From assembly GCA_947179325.1 (NCBI GenBank), contig CAMXAU010000003.1, forward strand, positions 86,402 through 150,401: 64,000 nt of DNA, read 5' to 3'. The position numbers were made by a program, and so were the translations under genes. Source of the DNA: an uncultured Bacteroidales bacterium (lineage in GTDB: Bacteria > Bacteroidota > Bacteroidia > Bacteroidales > UBA932). Numbering within the stretch: the stretch's first letter is position 1; every line of letters begins with the position of its first letter. Under the pieces are notes generated by a model, which saw nothing but the letters and a program-made list of their open reading frames with translations, did not search any database and was not told the DNA's origin. Shown piece by piece: positions 29,501 to 36,787 of this stretch.

Positions 29501-30632
29501 CTATCAGGCCGAGCCAATACCTGTCCTCTCCTGCATGGAAAATGCTCCTCACCGAACTTGTATAGTGGCTGTCACGTACATTGCCGAGGTGATCTACCGT
29601 GAAATCGCCCTCCACACCTTCAACACGGCACAGCCCTCCACAGAACATGCTCAGCCACATTGTCCCGTCTGAAGCCCTGAGGATGGAGCTGACCTCATTG
29701 TACGGCAGGTCATATGGACCTGTCCCCGGGACATAGTTACGGAAATCAGAGACTCCGGCGCCGGTATGCGGAAGGATGCTCAGGCCGCTGCGGGAGCTTA
29801 CCCAGATCCTGCCGTCAGGGTCCTGGTTTATATCATAGACTATATTGTCAAGGAGGGAGCATGGCTCTGCGTCATCATGCACAAAGAGCCTCCGCCCCGA
29901 TATTTCATCCCCGGACAAGGACAGACGCAGAAGCCCCATATCCCATGTCCCGATCCAGATATTCCCATCATTGTCCTCGAATATGGCGTCTGCATACTTC
30001 ATTACCGGATCATCATATGCAATCATGCACCCTGACGCATGTCCATATCTGTAGAGACCGTTTTCACATGCAGCAATCCAGATATCCCCCCTGCTGTCCT
30101 CAATCATTGCAGACACACCTACAATTGAAAGGCTGTCTGCCCCCATCATTTCAAATGCCTCCTCTCCCCGCCTCTTCCTGAAGACACCGCTGCTCCCGCC
30201 TACCCAGATATCCCCGGAAGAAGTGCTGATTATATCCCTGGCATCTATATCAGGGAGCATGCTTCGCGGCACCTGCCCTGTCCTTCCTGTCTTCCTGTCC
30301 AATGTGAACACCCCTTTCTGGGCTGCAATCCACAGGATTCCGTCCAGGTCCTCTGCAACAACATTGAGATGGCAGTTGAAAAGCGCCCCATTGGCTGAGT
30401 CCAGACCATATGTAACTACATCATATCCGTCATAGCGGACCAGGCCGTTATATGTAGGCAGCCATATGAAGCCTTCTGAATCCTGGAACAGGATGCGGAC
30501 CTCCGTGGTAGGAAGCAGTCCCGACGGGACCGGCACGAACCTCAGGTCATTGCCCATGCGGGCAGTCGAAGAATAAGCTAAAAGCGGGCAAATGGCAGCA
30601 GCCAGAAACAGGAGCAATCGTCTCAAATCCAT
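26559..30632 (-). CDS. Hybrid two-component system sensor/regulator (HTCS) of PUL1
   Basis: One-protein two-component system. Signal peptide, then two seven-bladed Reg_prop propellers (repeats such as DSEGFIWLPTYNGLVRYDG) and a Y_Y_Y domain in the periplasm. A membrane helix lies at about 795-820. Cytoplasmic parts: histidine kinase (THELMTPLS, His near 852), HATPase (NLVSNATKYTPDDG, GTGIGLSLVKDLV), receiver (ISDVMMPGMDG, Asp near 1154; Lys in SKPC) and a C-terminal AraC helix-turn-helix. Position 5' of the operon and the family's known role imply that it senses a PUL1 oligosaccharide and activates 26397-5989. The H-box has Met where Arg is usual, and the ATPase G1 box reads NTGKL. Start chosen at 30632; 30644 is possible. 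Confidence 0.96.
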   Translation of the reverse strand: MDLRRLLLFLAAAICPLLAYSSTARMGNDLRFVPVPSGLLPTTEVRILFQDSEGFIWLPTYNGLVRYDGYDVVTYGLDSANGALFNCHLNVVAEDLDGILWIAAQKGVFTLDRKTGRTGQVPRSMLPDIDARDIISTSSGDIWVGGSSGVFRKRRGEEAFEMMGADSLSIVGVSAMIEDSRGDIWIAACENGLYRYGHASGCMIAYDDPVMKYADAIFEDNDGNIWIGTWDMGLLRLSLSGDEISGRRLFVHDDAEPCSLLDNIVYDINQDPDGRIWVSSRSGLSILPHTGAGVSDFRNYVPGTGPYDLPYNEVSSILRASDGTMWLSMFCGGLCRVEGVEGDFTVDHLGNVRDSHYTSSVRSIFHAGEDRYWLGLIGYGMILYDASSGTAADYHDIPGFSNMPYTSSVDVIMRSRRSGEICFGTYSRGVWFYDEESHDVRTVDDNRIAYSGVTAMMEDKDNCMWIATRDGLFVLDTLGSVSPIGEYHHGADGMIDDAGSVIAIRQGIDGSVWIASTHGGIVRISMQTGECRRYSVGKRHDSNNISCLHVDSRGWVWAGSMYDGLSWYNADTDEFETITYMSVIDNRGVNNIVEDMSGRMWMTTSDVVISFVPEGRPDRMGNLNFYSPASSGEAFSFNSNSSAVLPDGRLLLGSSRGIVAFDTGRIKPESVRSAIAFTDFRINGVSLRSLPEKDRKRISCSDVDYSGRIVLSHLDNNFTLSFSLMNYVDPGGNIYTYRLDGYDREDIVAAAGKHSAEYHNLPPGKYVFHLKGQDVYGNSSAEKTLEIRIKPSPWLSWWAVLLYAVLFGCILYAFVRFLIYRVKMLGKIRLEKMEKAKIKELNQLKLNFFTNVTHELMTPLSIIMASVENLWVSGESGMQGILPVMGANATRLMRLIQQILEFRKMESGNLKLSVGYNDLSSFVKGCTDAFLPLVQHRSQNIRFASDPDVIWAWFDPDKVDKIVYNLVSNATKYTPDDGCISVELSLDSSGMAVIEVANTGKLMDAATIDGLFKRFYDGDYRRYNTIGTGIGLSLVKDLVNLHHGTVRVTAAEEKGNCFIVSIPVSRDSYSPEEVDETLGVAVNEVPFCKGALPLPDGAFKSSGNYTVMIADDNEELCMLLDNLLSGYFSIVTAGSGMAVLEYLSRGNTVDLIISDVMMPGMDGIELCRAIKGNVEYSHIPVILLTAKRTDKDQIEGWESGADGYVSKPCSFPVLYAQVTNCLKRRERRGADFRKQLVFDVASLDYTPVDEVFIQKAIDVVNSSYSDSGFGLQEFTEAMGVSKTVLSEKLKSLTGLTPAAFILNVRLTVASRLMTEQADLHISDLAYSIGFNDPKYFSTCFKKKFGKTPKEFIAECHV

Positions 30633-30654
30633 ATAAACAAGCATAAGGAAGCAG

Positions 30655-30685
30655 CAAAAGTATGAAATTCCGGACGATGTTCCAA
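30655..30685 (-). promoter_or_regulatory. Promoter of the HTCS gene
   Basis: On the minus strand: TTG at 30685-30683, 20-nt spacer, TACTTTTG at 30662-30655. This is a full match to the TTG/TAnnTTTG promoter. Transcription should begin near 30650, leaving about 18 nt before the ATG at 30632. Confidence 0.65.
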
Positions 30686-30691
30686 CATAGA

Positions 30692-30722
30692 TTGGCAGGA
30701 TTGAATAAAAAGCCTACCTTTG
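30692..30722 (+). promoter_or_regulatory. Promoter of the gpsA operon
   Basis: TTG at 30692-30694, 20-nt spacer, TACCTTTG at 30715-30722. It lies back to back with the HTCS promoter; the two -33 boxes are only 6 nt apart. Predicted leader about 18-20 nt before the gpsA ATG. Confidence 0.65.
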
Positions 30723-30747
30723 CATCCTGGTCAAAAACAGATTTTAT

Positions 30748-31761
30748 ATGGAATATAAAATAGGAGAGCAGTCCCGCTGCGGAGTCATAGGATACGGAAG
30801 CTGGGCAACCGCCATTGTGAGTCTTCTGGCAAAGAACGGGAACGAGGTCAGATGGCATATCAGGAACAAGGATGTATATGACGGCCTTGTCACAGAGGGC
30901 AGGAACAGGAAATATCTCAATGAGACCGTATTTGACAGGAATACAATCAAGCCTTCCATGGACATCAACGAGGTTGTGGCTGACTCGGACATCATCGTGA
31001 TGGCCGCACCTTCCGCATATCTCAAGGATTTCCTTGAACCACTCACGGTGCCGCTCAAGGACAAGTTCATTGTCTCCGCGATAAAGGGGATCATCCCCGG
31101 AGACTACAAGACGGCCGTGGAATATCTGCATGACAGATACGACCTCACATACAGGCAGATCGGCATAATGTCCGGCCCGTCACATGCAGAAGAGGTCTCG
31201 CGCGGCAAGGCATCATACCTCGCCATTGTATGTACAGACCAGGAGAATGCAAGGTCAATCGGCAGGAGAATCAGCACTGATTTCCTTATGCTCAACTATT
31301 CTTCCGACCTCTATGGAGTTGAATATGCGGCAATACTGAAGAACATCTACGCCCTTGCCGTCGGGATTGCGACCGGACTTGGATACGGGGACAATTTCCT
31401 CGCCATGCTGATATCATGCTGCGCCAAGGAGATGACACGCTTCCTGCGCGAAAGCTACCCGGCCGAGAGGGACACGATGAACGCCGAATACCTCGGTGAC
31501 CTGCTTGTGACATGCTACTCCACATATAGCCGGAACCGCCGTCTCGGGCTCCTGATCGGGCACGGATGCACAGTAAAGAGCGCGCTCAACGAAATGACAA
31601 TGATTGCTGAAGGCTATTTTGCGGCCGACTGCATAAGGCACATCAATTCCAGGCACAAGGTGAACATGCCGATTGCCGACATGGTATACGACGTCCTGTA
31701 CAGGAACGCCTCCGCAAGGCTGAGCATGAAAGAGCTTACGGGAAAGATCATTACTCCATAA
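30748..31761 (+). CDS. gpsA: NAD(P)-dependent glycerol-3-phosphate dehydrogenase
   Basis: Cytoplasmic enzyme reducing dihydroxyacetone phosphate to sn-glycerol 3-phosphate for phospholipid synthesis. 337 aa, normal length. The Rossmann motif GVIGYGSWATAI lies near the N-terminus; the catalytic-lysine region AAILKNIYALAVGIATGLGYGDN and LGDLLVTCYSTYSRNRRLG are family signatures. It is the first gene of a plus-strand operon with small gaps (12, 4, 14, 5 and 26 bp) running through 36769, driven by the TACCTTTG promoter just upstream. Confidence 0.96.
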   Translation: MEYKIGEQSRCGVIGYGSWATAIVSLLAKNGNEVRWHIRNKDVYDGLVTEGRNRKYLNETVFDRNTIKPSMDINEVVADSDIIVMAAPSAYLKDFLEPLTVPLKDKFIVSAIKGIIPGDYKTAVEYLHDRYDLTYRQIGIMSGPSHAEEVSRGKASYLAIVCTDQENARSIGRRISTDFLMLNYSSDLYGVEYAAILKNIYALAVGIATGLGYGDNFLAMLISCCAKEMTRFLRESYPAERDTMNAEYLGDLLVTCYSTYSRNRRLGLLIGHGCTVKSALNEMTMIAEGYFAADCIRHINSRHKVNMPIADMVYDVLYRNASARLSMKELTGKIITP

Positions 31762-31773
31762 TTTGAAAAAGAC

Positions 31774-32145
31774 ATGCACATAAGGCAAGAATACCTCAGC
31801 AGGAGCGGCTCCGAAGTATGGGAGACAGTTGTTGAATATGTAAAGAAGCACGGATGCTTCACGTCAGTGACAGGCATTCCGTATTCCGCCACCTTCGTCG
31901 GAAGCTGCATTTTCCTCAAGGGAGGAAACAAAGGCACAAAACGTGCTGATGAGGGCGAATACCTTACAGGCAAAGACTTCATTGCCGCCTACGACGCAGT
32001 CAAGACACTTGAAGTAATCAACACCGCCAAGGTAAAGCCCTACATCAAGCGGCAGCAGACCCCGTTCATAGGCCTTCTTGTCTGTGCAGGTGTAATTGAC
32101 CTGGAAGATTCAGGGGACACAGGGAATGAACTAAAGATATTTTAA
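31774..32145 (+). CDS. Conserved-looking small protein of unknown function
   Basis: 123 aa, no signal peptide, no membrane segment, basic and mixed alpha/beta in appearance. I do not recognise a family. The C-terminal half (KPYIKRQQTPFIGLLVCAGVIDLED) has a hydrophobic patch that may be structural. It starts 12 bp after gpsA and ends 4 bp before the next gene, and its codon use matches its neighbours, so it is very probably a real translated gene of the gpsA operon. Confidence 0.7.
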   Translation: MHIRQEYLSRSGSEVWETVVEYVKKHGCFTSVTGIPYSATFVGSCIFLKGGNKGTKRADEGEYLTGKDFIAAYDAVKTLEVINTAKVKPYIKRQQTPFIGLLVCAGVIDLEDSGDTGNELKIF

Positions 32146-32149
32146 TGGC

Positions 32150-32530
32150 ATGATACGTAAAATAATGAGAATCGTAGCACTTACCGTGGCACTTGGGCTT
32201 GCGGTATTCGTATATTTCGGGTTCTATTTCGTTTTCGGCGAAGGCGTGAAGGCGGGTGAACTGAATTTCGTCGTCTACAAGGGGTATGTCTTCAAGACAT
32301 ACGAGGGACGCATCATCCAGGCCGGATTCAGGGGAGCCTCAAAGGGAAGCACCTCGACTGCTGTACAGTCATATGAGTTCGACTTCTCGGTCACCGACAA
32401 GGCCATAGCAGACACGCTGAGCCTCTGCGCAGGAAAGAACGTCCAGCTCCACTACAAGGAATACCTCGGGGTACTTCCATGGAGAGGGAAGCAGAAATAT
32501 ATAGTTGACGGCATCATAGCAGTAGAATAA
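32150..32530 (+). CDS. Small single-pass membrane-anchored protein, unknown function
   Basis: 126 aa. One strongly hydrophobic N-terminal helix at about residues 8-30 (LTVALGLAVFVYFGFYFVFG) acts as signal anchor. The soluble part of about 95 residues looks like a beta-rich domain (YKGYVFKTYEGRIIQAGFRG, then LHYKEYLGVLPWRGKQKY). It sits 4 bp after the preceding gene and 14 bp before the DPP IV gene. Proteins of this kind occur in many Bacteroidota and are sometimes misnamed 6-phosphogluconate dehydrogenase; nothing in this sequence supports such an activity. Confidence 0.7.
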   Translation: MIRKIMRIVALTVALGLAVFVYFGFYFVFGEGVKAGELNFVVYKGYVFKTYEGRIIQAGFRGASKGSTSTAVQSYEFDFSVTDKAIADTLSLCAGKNVQLHYKEYLGVLPWRGKQKYIVDGIIAVE

Positions 32531-32544
32531 AAGACATAAATACA

Positions 32545-34494
32545 ATGAGACGATCCATCTATACCGCAGCCGCTGCGGCATTCCTCTCCATGGGCCTGTA
32601 CGCCCAGGATATTCCAGGAGCATTTGCAAGCCGCCAGGCAAACGACCAGTCAGGCAGGATACTGACCATGGAGGAGACAATATTGTCAAGGGACCTCTAT
32701 CCGAGAAGCGAAAGGTTCAGGTGGCAGAAAGACGGGAAAACCTATAAGGCAGTAAAGGCATCAGAGGCCGTCCAGCCACAAAGGCGCAATGCCTATGAGG
32801 CCTTCACAGAAGGCAACGGCCTGTATATGCGTGACACCCTGGGGAATGTCACAGCCATAGCCGAGGACTGCGACAGGAACATTGTATATGGGCAGTCCGT
32901 CAGCAGAAACGAATTCGGAATCGACGGCGGGATATTCTGGTCCCCTGACAGGAGCAGGCTCGCATTCTACAGGAAGGACGAAAGCGCGGTCACCGACTTC
33001 CCCCTGCTTGACATCAGGACAAGGACAGGAGAGCTGAAGCCGCTTAAATACCCTATGGCAGGCATGGCGTCTGAGGTGCTGAGGCTATGTGTCTACGACA
33101 TGGCATCCGGGGACACGCTGCATGTGAAGGCAAATGACTTCGGGCACGACCGCTACCTTACCAACATCACATGGTCCCCGGACAGCAGGAGCATATTCAT
33201 ACAGGTCCTTGACCGCAGCCAGAAACACATGAGGCTCAACATGTACGATGCCTCTACCGGTGATTTCGTGAAGACCATACTCAGTGAGGACAACAGCAAT
33301 TATGTGGAGCCGCTTGACCCTCTGTATTTCATAGACGGCAGCAACAGCAGGTTCATATACCGCACTGCAAACAGGGACGGTTTCCGCAACCTGTACCTGT
33401 GCGATACCGACGGGGCTATCCAGAGGCTGACAGCGACTGATGCAGATGTGGAATACATAGGCAATGACGGGAAGGATGTATATTATACCTCGGCGGAGGT
33501 CTCCCCTGTCGAGAACCATTTTTTCAAGATAAACATCAAGACAGGCAAGAAGACAAGGCTGACATATGCAGAAGGATGGCATACCGTCTTCCCAAGCCCT
33601 GACTACAGGCTGTTCATCGACCATTACACAAGCATCGCGAATCCAGGGGTGACAGACCTCTGCACAACGGACGGCAAGAAAAGGGAGAACCTTCATAAAT
33701 GCGAGGACCCTACCATGGACTACGCATATTCGAAGATAATGCTCGGCAGCGTCAAGAGCGCAGACGGAAAATACGACAACTACTACAGGCTGATCCTTCC
33801 GAAGGACTTCGACCCTTCGAGGAAATATCCGATGGTCCTCTATGTCTACGGTGGGCCGCACTCCCAGATGGTGCGCAACACCTACATGGCAGAGCTGCGC
33901 AGATGGGAGATGTACATGGCCCAGAGAGGATATATAGTATATGTACAGGACAACAGGGGGACACAGAACCGCGGACTTGACTTCGAGCAGGCAATCCACG
34001 GGCAGTGCGGACAGGCAGAGATGGCAGACCAGATAGAGGGAATCAGGATGATGGCAGAACTGCCTTTCGTTGACAGGGACCGCATCGGAGTGCACGGATG
34101 GAGCTACGGAGGGTTCATGACAATATCACTCGTGACTAATTACCCGGACATATTCAAGGTGGCAGTTGCCGGAGGCCCGGTCATTGACTGGAAATGGTAT
34201 GAGGTAATGTACGGGGAAAGATACATGGACAGCCCGTCAGTAAACCAGGAGGGATATGAAAAGGTAAGCCTGATCAACAAGGCAAAGGACCTGAAGGGCA
34301 AGCTGCTCATCTGCCAGGGAGCTGTTGACCCGGTCGTTGTATGGCAGCACAGCCTGAGCTTCGTCCAGGAGTGCATCAACAACAATGTGCAGGTGGACTA
34401 TTTCCCTTACCCTACAGCAGAGCACAATATGTTCGGACGGGAGCGCGTGCATCTGTACGACAAGGTCTCAGAATATTTTGACACCTGGCTTTAG
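32545..34494 (+). CDS. Dipeptidyl peptidase IV family serine protease (S9B)
   Basis: 649-aa periplasmic or surface protease that removes dipeptides from N-termini with Pro or Ala at position 2. The signal peptide ends at GLYAQ. A beta-propeller (about 60-430) precedes the alpha/beta hydrolase domain. The catalytic triad is visible: Ser in GWSYGGFM (about S520), Asp in GAVDPVVVW (about D595), His in TAEHNMFG (about H628). The length is somewhat shorter than the usual 700-750 aa, with a compact propeller. It is in the gpsA operon, 5 bp before the oxidoreductase gene. Confidence 0.92.
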   Translation: MRRSIYTAAAAAFLSMGLYAQDIPGAFASRQANDQSGRILTMEETILSRDLYPRSERFRWQKDGKTYKAVKASEAVQPQRRNAYEAFTEGNGLYMRDTLGNVTAIAEDCDRNIVYGQSVSRNEFGIDGGIFWSPDRSRLAFYRKDESAVTDFPLLDIRTRTGELKPLKYPMAGMASEVLRLCVYDMASGDTLHVKANDFGHDRYLTNITWSPDSRSIFIQVLDRSQKHMRLNMYDASTGDFVKTILSEDNSNYVEPLDPLYFIDGSNSRFIYRTANRDGFRNLYLCDTDGAIQRLTATDADVEYIGNDGKDVYYTSAEVSPVENHFFKINIKTGKKTRLTYAEGWHTVFPSPDYRLFIDHYTSIANPGVTDLCTTDGKKRENLHKCEDPTMDYAYSKIMLGSVKSADGKYDNYYRLILPKDFDPSRKYPMVLYVYGGPHSQMVRNTYMAELRRWEMYMAQRGYIVYVQDNRGTQNRGLDFEQAIHGQCGQAEMADQIEGIRMMAELPFVDRDRIGVHGWSYGGFMTISLVTNYPDIFKVAVAGGPVIDWKWYEVMYGERYMDSPSVNQEGYEKVSLINKAKDLKGKLLICQGAVDPVVVWQHSLSFVQECINNNVQVDYFPYPTAEHNMFGRERVHLYDKVSEYFDTWL

Positions 34495-34499
34495 ACAAC

Positions 34500-35501
34500 A
34501 TGGAAAAATTCAGGATAGGCATTATCGGAGCGGGCCATATCGCAGAGAAGATGGCCGCTACAATTGCAGGCATGGACAATGCTGAAGCCTACGCAGTTGC
34601 CTCGCGAGAACTTGGGAAAGCCAGGGATTTTGCAGACAGATGGGGATTCACCAAGGCATACGGCAGCTATGAGGAGCTTGCAGACGACCCGCTTGTCGAA
34701 CTGATATATGTGGCCACACCGCACTCTCTCCATCACAGACATGTAATGATGTGCCTTGAAAAGGGGAAGCCGGTATTGTGTGAAAAGGCCTTCATGCTCA
34801 ATGCATCAGAGGCAAAGGAGGCTATCGGGCTTGCCAGGAGCAGAGGGGTGTTCCTTGCCGAGGCAATATGGACACGATACATGCCGTCAAGGAGATATAT
34901 CAAAAAGATTATAGACAGCGGAGAGATAGGAGTTCCTTCTCTGCTGACAGCCCACCTCAGCTACCCTGTCTCACACAAGGAGAGGATCATCAGGCCGGAA
35001 CTCGGAGGCGGGGCACTCCTTGACCTTGGGGTCTACTGCATCAATTTCGCCCTGATGAATTTCGGTGACGACATCTCGGGAATCACCTCTGTATGCACCA
35101 AGTCAGAGACCGGGATGGACATGACAGACAATATAACCATTGCCTACAGGGACGGACGCACCGCTGTCCTTACATCATCTGCGTTATGCGCAGACGACAG
35201 GCAGGGCATCATACGTGGGAACAAGGGATATATTGTAGTGGACAACATCAACAACCCTTTACATATAGAGCTGTATGACAGGAGCCACGAACTCGTAAGG
35301 ACCTACGACATGCCACCGCAGATAACCGGATTTGAATATGAAGTCCAGGCCTGCATGGATGCAATCAAGGCCGGGAAGACAGAACCTGAGGCAATGCCGC
35401 ACAGCGAAATCACGAAAGTCATGGAAATCATGGACAGCCTACGCGCGGACTGGGGCGTCCGTTTCCCTGGTGAAGAGAAGCAGCATTCCTGCACAGAATA
35501 A
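34500..35501 (+). CDS. Gfo/Idh/MocA-family NAD(P)-dependent oxidoreductase
   Basis: 333-aa cytoplasmic dehydrogenase, most likely acting on a sugar or cyclitol. The Rossmann motif is IGIIGAGHIAEKMA at the N-terminus; the catalytic-lysine motif is VLCEKAFMLNASEAKEA (EKP-type, with Ala for Pro). The C-terminal sheet includes GGGALLDLGVYCINF. It resembles trans-1,2-dihydrobenzenediol dehydrogenase-like members, but the substrate cannot be assigned. It follows DPP IV by 5 bp in the gpsA operon. Confidence 0.9.
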   Translation: MEKFRIGIIGAGHIAEKMAATIAGMDNAEAYAVASRELGKARDFADRWGFTKAYGSYEELADDPLVELIYVATPHSLHHRHVMMCLEKGKPVLCEKAFMLNASEAKEAIGLARSRGVFLAEAIWTRYMPSRRYIKKIIDSGEIGVPSLLTAHLSYPVSHKERIIRPELGGGALLDLGVYCINFALMNFGDDISGITSVCTKSETGMDMTDNITIAYRDGRTAVLTSSALCADDRQGIIRGNKGYIVVDNINNPLHIELYDRSHELVRTYDMPPQITGFEYEVQACMDAIKAGKTEPEAMPHSEITKVMEIMDSLRADWGVRFPGEEKQHSCTE

Positions 35502-35527
35502 CATATTGCGAGACAGATTAATTACAG

Positions 35528-36769
35528 ATGAAAAGCATCAGAAACATATACAAGATAGGAAAAGGTCCGTCCAGCAGCCATACCATGGGTCCATACAAGG
35601 CTGTCAATTCATACCTGATGAACCATCCGGACACAAAAGGGCTGCAGGTAACCCTCTATGGTTCACTTGCAGCTACAGGCAAGGGCCACCTCACAGACGA
35701 GGCGATAAAGGAGGCATATTCCTCATGGGCAAAGAATAAAGGCGGAGAAGACAAGGGCGGAGTTGAGATTATATGGAAGCCCAAGGAATCACTTCCCGGA
35801 CATCCGAACGGGATGACAGTCTCATCCATTGGAAATGATGGCGGCACATACGGCAGCTGGACCTACTACAGCATCGGAGGAGGTGACATAAAATGCGAAG
35901 AGAAGCCTGAATCCGAAGACAATCCGGACTATTACAGCCTTGACACATTGAGCGAGATCCTAGAATGGTGCAACCACAACGGCAAGGCATTCTGGGAATA
36001 TGTTGACGAGAAAGAAGGAGCCGTCCCGGGATTCTGGGAGCACCTTGAGCGTGTATGGCAAGTCATGTGCGAGGCCGTGGAACGCGGGATAGACCAGGAA
36101 GGCGCACTTCCCGGCCCTCTGCATATCAGGAGAAAGGCATCAAGCTACTTCATCCGCGCAGAAGGCTATAAGGATGTGCTGCGCACCCGGGGACTGATAT
36201 TCTCGTACGCTCTGGCTGTCAGCGAAGAGAACGCCTGCGGAGGAACGATCGTGACAGCACCTACATGCGGTTCATGCGGGGTTGTCCCTGGAGTGCTCTA
36301 CCATCTGAAAAAAGTCTACGGATTCAGCGACAAGCGTATCATAAGGTCGCTTGCCACAGCCGGTATCGTCGGCAATGTCGTCAAGCAGAACGCTTCTGTA
36401 TCAGGTGCAGAGGTCGGCTGCCAGGGAGAGGTCGGTGTCGCATGCGCCATGGCGGCTGCAGCTGCAACACAGCTCATGGGCGGAAGCCCTTCCCAGATAG
36501 AATACGCTGCGGAAATGGGCCTTGAGCACCATCTCGGGCTGACCTGCGACCCTGTGTGCGGACTCGTGCAGATACCATGCATAGAGAGGAACGCATACGC
36601 AGCAGCAAGGGCACTGGATGCCAGCATATATGCACTCTACACAGACGGGCTTCACAGAGTATCTTTCGACCAGGTGGTCAATGTAATGAAAGAGACAGGA
36701 AAAGACCTCCCGTCTGTCTACAAGGAGACTTCAGAGGGAGGTCTTGCAAAAGTTCTTGAACAAAAATAG
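35528..36769 (+). CDS. sdaA: L-serine dehydratase, single-chain iron-sulfur type
   Basis: Converts L-serine to pyruvate and ammonia using a 4Fe-4S cluster. The 413-aa chain contains both the beta-like N-terminus (KIGKGPSSSHTMGPYKAVN) and the catalytic alpha part: TCGSCGVVPGVLY, GCQGEVGVACAMAAAAA, and LTCDPVCGLVQIPCIERNA with cluster cysteines. The N-terminal domain is slightly compact compared with the 450-460 aa enterobacterial enzymes. It is the last gene of the gpsA operon, converging on the GH31 gene with an 18-bp gap and no clear terminator. Confidence 0.95.
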   Translation: MKSIRNIYKIGKGPSSSHTMGPYKAVNSYLMNHPDTKGLQVTLYGSLAATGKGHLTDEAIKEAYSSWAKNKGGEDKGGVEIIWKPKESLPGHPNGMTVSSIGNDGGTYGSWTYYSIGGGDIKCEEKPESEDNPDYYSLDTLSEILEWCNHNGKAFWEYVDEKEGAVPGFWEHLERVWQVMCEAVERGIDQEGALPGPLHIRRKASSYFIRAEGYKDVLRTRGLIFSYALAVSEENACGGTIVTAPTCGSCGVVPGVLYHLKKVYGFSDKRIIRSLATAGIVGNVVKQNASVSGAEVGCQGEVGVACAMAAAAATQLMGGSPSQIEYAAEMGLEHHLGLTCDPVCGLVQIPCIERNAYAAARALDASIYALYTDGLHRVSFDQVVNVMKETGKDLPSVYKETSEGGLAKVLEQK

Positions 36770-36787
36770 CCAAGTACGGATCCCCGG

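Noticed and set aside
33085-34095. 336-aa minus-strand ORF opposite the DPP IV gene
   Set aside because: Lies entirely inside a gene with an intact catalytic triad; no recognisable features of its own.
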